A DNA stretch of 5,612 nucleotides from contig JABWAN010000430.1 in assembly GCA_013361015.1 (NCBI GenBank), forward strand, positions 1-5,612. Reading direction: 5' to 3'. The notes under the pieces were generated by a model. That model saw only the letters and a program-made list of their open reading frames with translations, was not told where the DNA came from and did not search any database. Below are positions 1 to 5,612 of the stretch, in pieces (within the stretch, counting starts at the first letter, position 1; every line of letters starts with the position of its first letter). The DNA is from Candidatus Zhuqueibacterota bacterium. Lineage in GTDB: Bacteria > Zhuqueibacterota > Zhuqueibacteria > Zhuqueibacterales > Zhuqueibacteraceae. A program made the translations under genes and the position numbers.

Positions 1-2879
1 GTATTGTCAAGCGCGAGTGCCGTGAGGCGCAGAGGATCGTCATTGCCGTCGACATCATTGCTCAAAACGTTGAGAAGAAGCGCTCTGTTCATTTGCGTCG
101 TGGCCGAATCATTGTGTGCTACTGGTGCGCGATTGGCCGACTGAACTGCAATCACGTCCACACCGGTTTCTTTGTAGCGCGCAAGAAACTCCACCTTCTT
201 TGACGGCGGGCCAATGACCCGCGCGAACTGGCCCGTTGCTGCGCCAAAGTCCATTACGCGGAAACTATCACCCACGCTCACTTGATAACCGTTGGCCAGC
301 TCCAATTCCAGCGTACCGTCCAATGTTGCGGCGCCACTCACTGCGAGCCGCGAATACTGCGTGGCAACTGCCAACCCGCCGATTGCGATCGTCAACTTGC
401 CCGCAGGCAGTTGCTGATAACATCCGGTGATACGCATGATTCCAGAGGGAGCGCCGGGGCGAATATTTCCGTCATTGGTGAAGGACATCGTTGGCGTGTT
501 GACGGTACCGTTGCCCACAAACATGCCGCCTTGATGATTGATACCCGCGGCATTGCCTAAAAACAGCGAGCGCGTTTCGATGACTTCGAGCTTGCCGTAG
601 TTGTTAATCTCGCCGGTGATGAACACATCCGTGATCGCGCGCACGCTGGCGGTGTTGTTGATCGTCACCGCACGCAAATACGAGCGATTGCCGGTGCCGG
701 GGCGCTCAAACGAAACGATCTGCGTTTCCTTGCCGTCGAACACGAAGGCCGTGCCGTCCGGCTGAATCGCGGCTGCGCTGATCGTCTGCGTCAAGTTGCC
801 GCGCAGCACAACCGTTCCCGCTTGCAGCACGTTCAAGCCTTCGAACGTTGCCGCGCCGTTCACAACCAAACGGTCGGAGGCGTTGTTCATAATCAAATGC
901 TTTTCCGCGCTGAACACACCGGCTTTGAAATTTCCGCCGATCTCCAGCGTATGGCCGTTGAGCGTTAAAGATTGCTTCGGTAAAATCGTAAGGTTCGTAG
1001 CCGGTTCCTGTAATTGTAAATCGGCACTCATCACGAGAGGGCCGGCGATGTTGGTGTTGTGGATCGCATAAGTTCCGCTGTCGATCTTCGGTAGCGCGCT
1101 CGTAAAATTGGTGTTGAATTGCACGGCTTGCTTGAGCAGTGTTCCGGCCTCAAGTTTGAGCTGGCCGGTGATGAAGAGCTCCGACGCGAAAGTCACACCC
1201 GCGGGATTGCGCAACGTCAAATCGTTGAGGAAAGAGCGATTGCCGATTCCGGGTTTCTCGAAGTTCACGGTTTGCGGCGCATTGCCGGTCAACATGAACT
1301 GTGTGCCGCTCGGTTGCAAAGATTTACCGCCGATTTTTTGCAGGAGATCGCCGTGGACGATGATCGCACCGGCGGCAAGCTCGCTCTGGCCTTGAAACTC
1401 CGCGTTGCCGCCCACTGCGAGCGTATCCGTGGCTTGCGTCATAAACAAATGCTTGTACTCTTCAAACACTTTCACGGTGAAATTGCCGCCCACACGCAGA
1501 GTGTGCCCATTGAGAGCGAGTGAGTTGCGCGGCAGCACCGTGAGATGATTGTCTGCATTCGGCAAAGTAAGGTTCGCATCGAGTGCAATCGCGCCTGCCA
1601 CGTAGCTGTTCACGATCGCGTAGTTACCGTTCGCAATCGCCGGCAATGCGCTGGTGAAATACGTGCCTTGCGCGGCGCCTTGCGAAACGCTGCCCGCATT
1701 GATCGTCAAGCGGCCCGTGAGGTAAACCTCGCTGGCGAAACTCACGCCCGCGGGATTGTTGATGCGCACGTCTTGCAAGAACGAACGATTCACGGTCCCC
1801 GGGCGCTCGATGCTGACGATCTGTGGCTGCGTGCCTTCCAACACAAACACAGTGCCTGCGGGTTGCAGCGCGCCGCTGCTGACTCTTTGCACCAAATTTC
1901 CGCGCAATGAAATCGTGCCCGCGGTGAGTGTGCTGAATCCTTCGAAAATCGCTTCGCCGTCAATCACCAATGCATCCGCCGGCGAAGTCATGATCAAATG
2001 TTTTTGATCGCCGTAAGCTTTGACCGTGAACGTTCCACCGACATGGAGCCGATGGCCGTTGAGTGAGAGCGCATTGCGCGCGAGAACCGTCAAATCATTC
2101 TCCGGGTGCGACAGTTCGCAATCCGCGTCCATCGCTATCAAACCGGCCACGTAGGTTTTACGCACGCGATAATCACCGCCGTTGGTGCGCGGAAGCTGTT
2201 GATGAAAATACGTGCCCACGGAATCATGCTGCACTAACTGGCCGCCATTCTCCAATTGCAGCAAGCCGGTGACATGCACGTCCGTCAAAAACGAGACGCC
2301 CGCAGAGTTGCGCACGATCACATTGTTGAAGAACGATTGATTGTTGGTGCCCGGGCGTTGGAAACGCACGGTCTGCGGTATCGTGCCCTCAAAAACGAAG
2401 CTGGTGCCAACAGGCTGGAGCGCCATGTTCACAGTTTCCTGCACAAGATTGCCGCGCAGCACAATCCGTCCGGCTTCGAGTTTCGTGCGCGCCGCGAAAG
2501 TTGCATTGCCATTGATGATGATCGCATCGTTGGCATTGGTCATCACGAGATGATCGCTCACGATGCCGCTCGTGCCGACTTTAAAATCGCCATCCACATT
2601 CAACGTGTATCCGTTGATCGTCAAACTTGCGCCGAGTTCGATATTGACGCTATGCACGGAGGAGTTTTCACTCAAAATCGGAAAGTTACCCTTTGCAGTC
2701 TTTTTGATAACGACGTGCGAGAGTGATTGCGGCCGGCCTGCCGGCTGCCAGTTCGAAGGCTCCGACCAGTTACTTGAAACTGCGCCGGTCCATACCTTGT
2801 CTTCCTGTGCTGCGGCAAATGTTGCCAGCAAAAGTAACGCACCGCACAGGAAATATTTTTGTAGCTTGCTTCTTTTCAT
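1..2879 (-). CDS. Large secreted repeat protein, N-terminal 959 residues (3' end outside window)
   Basis: The frame is open from ATG at 2879 to the left edge without a stop. The start is supported by AAGGAG eight bases upstream and by a signal peptide: MKRSK, a hydrophobic stretch at residues 9-21, and AAA-Q at 22-25 as a likely cleavage site. Residues 30-69 have the pattern WTGAVSSNW..PSNWQP.G.P....HVVI, an N-terminal motif I recognise from FCB surface proteins. Residues 77-755 hold three full and one shortened copy of a repeat of about 184 residues. Residues 820-915 resemble a beta-rich segment found in many exported proteins (YSRLAVSGAATLDGTLELEL, then GDSFRVMDFGAATGQF). Residues 916-959 begin a cadherin/Ig-like domain of the Big_9/VCBS type (RAPVAHNDSATT, then LNVLSNDVDGNDDPL). 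No catalytic motif is seen. A surface or adhesin-like role is inferred. A C-terminal sorting domain is expected beyond the edge but not visible. Codon use resembles the neighbouring gene. Confidence 0.93.
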   Translation of the reverse strand, partial: MKRSKLQKYFLCGALLLLATFAAAQEDKVWTGAVSSNWSEPSNWQPAGRPQSLSHVVIKKTAKGNFPILSENSSVHSVNIELGASLTINGYTLNVDGDFKVGTSGIVSDHLVMTNANDAIIINGNATFAARTKLEAGRIVLRGNLVQETVNMALQPVGTSFVFEGTIPQTVRFQRPGTNNQSFFNNVIVRNSAGVSFLTDVHVTGLLQLENGGQLVQHDSVGTYFHQQLPRTNGGDYRVRKTYVAGLIAMDADCELSHPENDLTVLARNALSLNGHRLHVGGTFTVKAYGDQKHLIMTSPADALVIDGEAIFEGFSTLTAGTISLRGNLVQRVSSGALQPAGTVFVLEGTQPQIVSIERPGTVNRSFLQDVRINNPAGVSFASEVYLTGRLTINAGSVSQGAAQGTYFTSALPAIANGNYAIVNSYVAGAIALDANLTLPNADNHLTVLPRNSLALNGHTLRVGGNFTVKVFEEYKHLFMTQATDTLAVGGNAEFQGQSELAAGAIIVHGDLLQKIGGKSLQPSGTQFMLTGNAPQTVNFEKPGIGNRSFLNDLTLRNPAGVTFASELFITGQLKLEAGTLLKQAVQFNTNFTSALPKIDSGTYAIHNTNIAGPLVMSADLQLQEPATNLTILPKQSLTLNGHTLEIGGNFKAGVFSAEKHLIMNNASDRLVVNGAATFEGLNVLQAGTVVLRGNLTQTISAAAIQPDGTAFVFDGKETQIVSFERPGTGNRSYLRAVTINNTASVRAITDVFITGEINNYGKLEVIETRSLFLGNAAGINHQGGMFVGNGTVNTPTMSFTNDGNIRPGAPSGIMRITGCYQQLPAGKLTIAIGGLAVATQYSRLAVSGAATLDGTLELELANGYQVSVGDSFRVMDFGAATGQFARVIGPPSKKVEFLARYKETGVDVIAVQSANRAPVAHNDSATTQMNRALLLNVLSNDVDGNDDPLRLTALALDN
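615..2651 (-). repeat. Four tandem protein repeats of about 184 residues in the left CDS
   Basis: Units lie at 2651-2097, 2096-1548, 1547-996 and 995-615 (residues 77-261, 262-444, 445-628 and 629-755). The spacing of the LxLNGHTL landmark is 185, 183 and 184 residues. Each unit runs in the same order: LTVLP.NSL.LNGHTL.VGGNF, KHL.M, L.AG.I.LRGNL.Q, LQP.GT.FV, Q.V.FERPG..NRSFL, NPAGVSFAS, and TG.L. The first three continue with an LP...NYAI..YVAG segment. The first unit is the most divergent at its start (NGYTL). The fourth stops after FITGE and lacks the last third. DNA identity persists in places, for example CCCGCGGGATTG on the plus strand at 1747 and 1198, so the copies arose by duplication. 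Alternating short hydrophobic strands and Gly/Asn turns suggest a beta-solenoid; that fold is inference. Confidence 0.88.
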
Positions 2880-2887
2880 CGACCTTG

Positions 2888-2893
2888 CTCCTT
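2888..2893 (-). promoter_or_regulatory. Shine-Dalgarno site of the left CDS
   Basis: AAGGAG on the minus strand lies eight bases before the ATG at 2879. It fixes the start and agrees with the signal peptide that begins there. Confidence 0.85.
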
Positions 2894-2923
2894 GTTGAGA
2901 GTTTTCAATTTCCAGCCAAAGCG

Positions 2924-2943
2924 CCGGCTGTTACAGAAGCCGG
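2924..2943 (-). other. Small hairpin in the predicted leader of the left CDS
   Basis: On the minus strand CCGGCT (2943-2938) and AGCCGG (2929-2924) form a perfect six-pair stem around an eight-base loop. It lies between the candidate promoter and the ribosome binding site, so it would be near the 5' end of the mRNA if transcription starts near 2953. It has no T-run and is not a terminator. It could stabilise the message or be chance. Confidence 0.3.
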
Positions 2944-2963
2944 GCAAATTGCTTTATCCTTTC

Positions 2964-2979
2964 GCAACTTTGTTGCCAA
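2964..2979 (-). promoter_or_regulatory. Candidate sigma-54 (-24/-12) promoter of the left CDS
   Basis: The minus strand reads TTGGCAACAAAGTTGC. Against the sigma-54 consensus YTGGCACGRNNNTTGC, this keeps TTGGCA, the purine and TTGC. The invariant GG and GC are exactly ten bases apart, and the two mismatches fall between the core elements. The start of transcription would be near 2953, giving a leader of about 73 bases before the ATG. The same bases also form a short stem (GCAAC, TTT, GTTGC), so part of the match could be chance. A weaker sigma-70-like alternative lies at 3062-3034 on the minus strand (TTGCTG, 17-base spacer, TATTAC). Confidence 0.5.
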
Positions 2980-3508
2980 AATTTGTTTTTCTGTCAGAAA
3001 CTCTGTGAATGCCGTTCTTACAAAAAAGTTGGTGTAATAGTGACCACGATTTTGTGCAGCAAGTCTATAATAATAAATGTCGAAAAGGCGCAGCATCGAA
3101 GTCGGGTTGCGGCGTTCTCTTTGGTTTATAACCGGTCGATGCTGGCAGCGTTGGCTGTCTTTTGTAGAATCGTGAGACACCGCTGACATTTTCTTACAGC
3201 AATGATACAAATTGGATTGTTTTCGACCGCCTTTGTTCTCTGTATGGCTGTTCAAGCTTAGCGATACCGCCTTGATTTGGCTCGTTCAGAATGGGTCTTC
3301 CGGGGCAATTCACCCGACCTATTTCACAGACACGAGTTGCTGTCCTAATTTCGCATGAATACTATGTCAACCCTCAGTATGTTAAAAGCAATTGCCAAAG
3401 CTTTCGTGCATCCCGCTTTGAGCGCACCACCGAATCGCAGTTTTGCGCAGAAGGCCAAGGCCGCGCCCATGGCAGGTCCGGCCACACATTCAACGAAAAA
3501 TTTGGTGT
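2980..3508. other. Intergenic region without a convincing gene
   Basis: This stretch between the left gene's candidate promoter and the terminator is more AT-rich than the flanking genes in its first half. It carries the spaced inverted repeat at 3091-3144, a plus-strand TATAAT at 3066-3071 without a matching -35, and only short frames on either strand. None of the frames combines a ribosome binding site with a recognisable product. The most plausible is the 51-codon plus-strand frame at 3355-3510, listed separately. Regulatory DNA for the left gene is the simplest reading. Confidence 0.55.
3091..3144. promoter_or_regulatory. Spaced 9-bp inverted repeat, possible regulator binding sites
   Basis: CAGCATCGA at 3091-3099 is repeated as its exact reverse complement TCGATGCTG at 3136-3144, separated by 36 bases. 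The arms lie roughly 140-190 bases upstream of the start site predicted from the sigma-54 match. That is a normal distance for an enhancer-binding protein. The wide spacer is unlike a single dimer operator, so it would be two opposed sites or a long-looped hairpin. The function is inferred from position only. Confidence 0.35.
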
Positions 3509-3510
3509 AA
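3355..3510 (+). CDS. Possible small protein of 51 residues, unrecognised
   Basis: ATG at 3355 opens a frame ending at TAA 3508-3510. The product begins MNTMSTLSMLKAIAKAF and is basic, Ala/Pro-rich in the middle and ends HSTKNLV. There is no membrane segment or family I recognise. For it: the codon choice is not odd and the stop lies just before a strong hairpin. Against it: no Shine-Dalgarno precedes any of the three early Met codons, no promoter is evident, and the hairpin's T-run serves the opposite strand. Competing frames overlap it on both strands, including an 80-codon minus-strand frame at 3587-3345. It is probably not a gene. Confidence 0.18.
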   Translation: MNTMSTLSMLKAIAKAFVHPALSAPPNRSFAQKAKAAPMAGPATHSTKNLV

Positions 3511-3555
3511 AAATAAAAACGCCACTTGCCCTCATTGCGAGGACAAGTGGCGTTT
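3509..3555 (-). terminator. Rho-independent terminator after the right CDS
   Basis: A perfect 12-pair stem joins 3517-3528 (AAACGCCACTTG) with 3544-3555 (CAAGTGGCGTTT). After one mismatch a further four pairs (CCTC with GAGG) close a five-base loop, ATTGC. On the minus strand the stem is followed by TTTTTATTTTT, a strong U-tract. On the plus strand no T-run follows. It should end transcripts from the right gene, whose stop codon is 198 bases upstream, and so separates it from the left gene. Confidence 0.88.
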
Positions 3556-3753
3556 GCAATTGCGTTGGAACTTCCGCGCTGAATCACGCTTGCGAATTAG
3601 CGGCGCGTCCGCTTCCTTACACAAAATTAGATTTGGAAAAGTACCGGCACATCGTGCATGCCGCAAAGCGATATGCGCTGCACGATGCGTTCGTTGCTAA
3701 AGTTCGGCTTGAAAGCGCCATGAACTTTTGAAGTGCGTGGCGCTTCTCTCGTC
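3556..3753 (-). other. 198-base 3' untranslated stretch of the right gene
   Basis: This lies between the stop codon of the right CDS and its terminator. It contains a 9-bp inverted repeat at 3650-3687. A 34-codon minus-strand frame (ATG near 3721, stop at 3617) has no ribosome binding site and no recognisable product. Nothing else is supported. Confidence 0.5.
3650..3687. repeat. 9-bp inverted repeat in the 3' untranslated region
   Basis: CATCGTGCA at 3650-3658 pairs exactly with TGCACGATG at 3679-3687 across 20 bases, which can fold further (CGC-AAA-GCG). It has no T-run on either side, so it is not itself a terminator. It could be an RNA stem protecting the 3' end, a protein site, or chance. 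Confidence 0.4.
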
Positions 3754-5612
3754 CTATTTCATCAACACAAGCTTCTTCTGTGCGGTAAATTCGCCCGCTT
3801 TGATCACATACAGATACACGCCGCTCGCCACGCGCTCGCCGCGCTCGTTCCTCGCGTCCCACATGAAGCTGTGACGGCCTGCATTCATCTCGCCTGCAAC
3901 CAACTTCTTCACAAGCTGCCCGTTCGTGTTGTAGATCGACAAATTCACCTCGCCCGCTGCGGGCAACGCGAAGCTAATCATCGTCGTGGGATTAAACGGA
4001 TTCGGATAGTTCTGCTCCAACTGATAACTGGTTACTGGTTGCTCGTTGCTGGTTGCTTCTTCTTCATCATCAAAAGAAGACTTGGGCAAATTACCAGGGC
4101 CGGGCAAGGAGCCGGGCGAGTCGTGGTGCAGGAACAAACAGTCGTTGCTCACGAGAATTTCTTTCGCGCAAATGGAGCCGCGCAGTTGCGAGTTCTTCAC
4201 CAGCGTGACCACCGCGTTCGGCGCATTGAAGGAGCCGAGCAGATAAGCCTCGCGGCCCCAATTCGCAGACGTGCTTTGCATCGTGTTGAACGTCAAGAGC
4301 TTACTATCGCTCTCGCCATTGGGCAAGAGCACAATCGCGGCTTCGTGGCCGAGTTGGAGATTGCTCACGACGTTGATCGTGATGGGATCGCCGCTGGACA
4401 AATCAATTTCAATCGTGCCGCCTTCAATCGTGCTGGAATAGCGCAGCTCGTTCATGAAATACTCGCCGCTGGTGAGTTTGAGCGTGCCGCCTTGTTTCAT
4501 TGTGACGATGCCATACGAGCCGGGCGCAAGCGTGAGCGAGCCGCCGTTCGGAACGGTTTTGTTTGTGCCGCCCGCGGAATAACTCAAGCTCGGCAGCGGC
4601 TCGGCATTCACCGGGCCGATTGTCTTCGTGCCGTTGATCGTACCCGAGTTGCTCACGCTCGTTTGCGATTTTACATTGCCGTTGATCGTGTTGTATTTGC
4701 CAATGGAGATTTTGCCGACCGCAGTGAGATTAGAATTGTACGTGCTCGGCTTGCCTTTTTCCACGGTGAGCAAACCGTTGGAATGCACCTCGCCGGTGGA
4801 GGTACTTTGCTTCGTGCCCTTGAGCGTGATTTTATTCGCAACAAAGACGAAGGGCTTGACCGGTGGCGGAGGCGGGATCACGTCGAAGTTGACGAGATTA
4901 TTCACCGTGACTGGCACGATCTCGAAGTTGCTATCCGAGGCCTCGACGGTCGTAGGATCATTGGTGATATCAACATTCACGTCGCTTGTCGAGCCGGGGG
5001 CGAGGATGGTGAAGTTCAAAGTCAAAATCGTCGTGCCGTCCGGCAAAGTCACGCCATAGTCAGGGAAGTCGGCATCGAACCAAGTGTAGGTCAATTGGCC
5101 GGCCGCGGGCGTGCCGATAACCGGGACATCGTCGTCGATGGTCACAGGGGTATTGCTATCCAACTGCAATTCGCTCGGATCCCAATTGACGCTAAATTGC
5201 AGCGTGCCGAGATTCGTGAATTTGTCGACTTTGATCATGACCGCGACCGGTGCGCCGCTCGCGAGGGGGCCGGCAGGTCCTTCAGCGGTGAGGATGAGGG
5301 GACAAATGTTTGCGAAGCCGATGCTGCCATACGTATCGTTATTGCTCGTCGAAGCCGTGTTGCCGGAAAACGTGAGATCGCAACCCGAGACTTGGGGATC
5401 ATTCGTGGTGCCGGGTGCGGCATTGCCGCCGTTGTCCGCTTGATCAAAAATAAAAAGCGCGCCGCCGAGACCTTGCCCGTTGTTGCCGCCGGTGCCGCCG
5501 GTTGCGGTGTTGTTTTGGAAAGTCACACTTTTCAGCGTGAGCGTGCCGCTGGCCACGAAGATCGCGCCGCCCGCGCCCATGCCGCCGCCGCCGATGGTGG
5601 TGCCATTACCGC
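3754..5612 (-). CDS. Secreted mosaic protein with cohesin-like and T9SS sorting domains (5' end outside window)
   Basis: The frame enters from the right edge and ends at TAG 3756-3754. The first visible Met (5580) lies inside a Gly-rich run, preceded in frame by GNGTTIGGGG, so it is not the true start. Numbering from that Met, residues 1-90 carry two GGA[IL]F / FxxN pairs (GGAIFVASGTLTL, FQNN; GGALFIF, FSGN), typical of chlamydial Pmp-like beta-helix repeats. Residues 94-232 resemble a cohesin-type domain (VAVMIKVDKFTNLGTLQFSV, then NWDPSEL and a TLNFTILAPGS strand). A PPPPP hinge at 236-240 leads to a beta-rich domain at 244-497 (NKITLKG, GEVHSNG, NGNV, LTLAPGSYG, LPNGESDSK, FLHHDSPGSLPGPGNLP). 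An acidic linker follows. Residues 518-608 form a type A T9SS sorting domain with a FlgD-like Ig fold (QNYPNPFNPTT, DARNERGERVASGVYLY, KKLVLMK). Export by T9SS to the surface is expected. No catalytic motif or dockerin is seen. The ligand is unknown. Confidence 0.95.
   Translation of the reverse strand, partial: GNGTTIGGGGMGAGGAIFVASGTLTLKSVTFQNNTATGGTGGNNGQGLGGALFIFDQADNGGNAAPGTTNDPQVSGCDLTFSGNTASTSNNDTYGSIGFANICPLILTAEGPAGPLASGAPVAVMIKVDKFTNLGTLQFSVNWDPSELQLDSNTPVTIDDDVPVIGTPAAGQLTYTWFDADFPDYGVTLPDGTTILTLNFTILAPGSTSDVNVDITNDPTTVEASDSNFEIVPVTVNNLVNFDVIPPPPPVKPFVFVANKITLKGTKQSTSTGEVHSNGLLTVEKGKPSTYNSNLTAVGKISIGKYNTINGNVKSQTSVSNSGTINGTKTIGPVNAEPLPSLSYSAGGTNKTVPNGGSLTLAPGSYGIVTMKQGGTLKLTSGEYFMNELRYSSTIEGGTIEIDLSSGDPITINVVSNLQLGHEAAIVLLPNGESDSKLLTFNTMQSTSANWGREAYLLGSFNAPNAVVTLVKNSQLRGSICAKEILVSNDCLFLHHDSPGSLPGPGNLPKSSFDDEEEATSNEQPVTSYQLEQNYPNPFNPTTMISFALPAAGEVNLSIYNTNGQLVKKLVAGEMNAGRHSFMWDARNERGERVASGVYLYVIKAGEFTAQKKLVLMK
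4019..4067 (-). repeat. Heptanucleotide tandem repeat inside the right CDS
   Basis: On the plus strand successive heptads read AACTGAT, AACTGGT, TACTGGT, TGCTCGT, TGCTGGT (4019-4053). They then decay through TGCTTCT and TCTTCAT to 4067. The minus-strand unit is about ACCAGYA. The run encodes the linker NEQPVTSYQ and preceding acidic residues, immediately before the sorting domain. Because seven is not a multiple of three, the frame rotates through the copies, so this is a DNA repeat and not a peptide repeat. It resembles the heptameric short tandem repeats known from cyanobacteria; any link to them is not shown. Confidence 0.7.

Noticed and set aside
2840..2879. Possible lipoprotein signal because of Cys12 in the left protein
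   Set aside because: The Cys lies at the start of the hydrophobic stretch and not after it, so there is no lipobox. A cut near AAA-Q fits better.
236..2898. Many plus-strand open frames of 60-160 codons opposite the left gene
   Set aside because: The minus-strand frame is open for 959 codons, has a signal peptide, ribosome binding site and internal repeats. The plus-strand frames recur at similar repeat positions and have no recognisable products, as expected of shadows.
3077..3175. 32-codon plus-strand frame just after a TATAAT box
   Set aside because: There is no ribosome binding site, no good -35 element, and the sequence is dominated by Arg and Trp without a known small-protein pattern.
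2905..3255. 116-codon minus-strand frame upstream of the left gene
   Set aside because: It covers the candidate promoter and inverted repeat, its composition looks random, and it has no family resemblance.
3509..3555. Hairpin as a transposon end, REP element or CRISPR repeat
   Set aside because: Only one copy is present in the window, and the T-run after the stem explains it as a terminator.
3291..3731. 146-codon plus-strand frame across the intergenic region
   Set aside because: It reads straight through the terminator hairpin and the inverted repeat, has no Shine-Dalgarno and no recognisable product.
4046..5447. Open frames in other frames of the right gene, including plus-strand frames of 143 and 110 codons
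   Set aside because: They overlap a minus-strand frame with clear domains and show no family features.
5235..5447. Second minus-strand frame of 70 codons inside the right gene
   Set aside because: It is out of frame with the domain-bearing product and its Arg/Ser/Pro-rich sequence is typical of a shadow.

Overview
The window looks like part of a chromosome from an uncultured bacterium of the FCB group (Bacteroidota, Calditrichota, KSB1 and relatives). The main evidence is a C-terminal type IX secretion (T9SS) sorting domain with the YPNPFNP signature, which is found largely in that group. Both genes are secreted-protein mosaics of a kind common there. Composition is moderately GC-rich by eye, with no sharp shifts. 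The exact phylum is inference.

All convincing coding sequence is on the minus strand. From right to left, positions 5612-3754 hold the 3' part of a large secreted protein gene; its 5' end is outside the window. The visible protein runs from a Pmp-like Gly-rich beta-helix, through a cohesin-like domain, a Pro hinge and a polymer-like beta-rich domain, to a T9SS sorting domain. Positions 3753-2880 form an 874-base intergenic stretch with a strong minus-strand Rho-independent terminator (3509-3555), several inverted repeats and a good sigma-54-type promoter match (2964-2979). Positions 2879-1 hold the 5' part of a second large secreted protein gene. It has a clear Shine-Dalgarno and signal peptide, three full and one shortened copy of a roughly 184-residue repeat, and then the start of a cadherin/Ig-like domain. 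It has no stop before the window edge.

The two genes point the same way but appear to be separate transcription units: a terminator follows the first, and the second has its own candidate promoter. Both products are predicted to be exported and probably displayed on, or released from, the cell surface. No enzyme, mobile element, CRISPR array, tRNA or rRNA was recognised. Open frames on the plus strand opposite both genes are treated as shadows.

The most unusual signals are the long internal repeat of the left gene, a run of heptanucleotide repeats inside the right gene just before its sorting domain, and the possible sigma-54 control of a repeat-rich surface protein.
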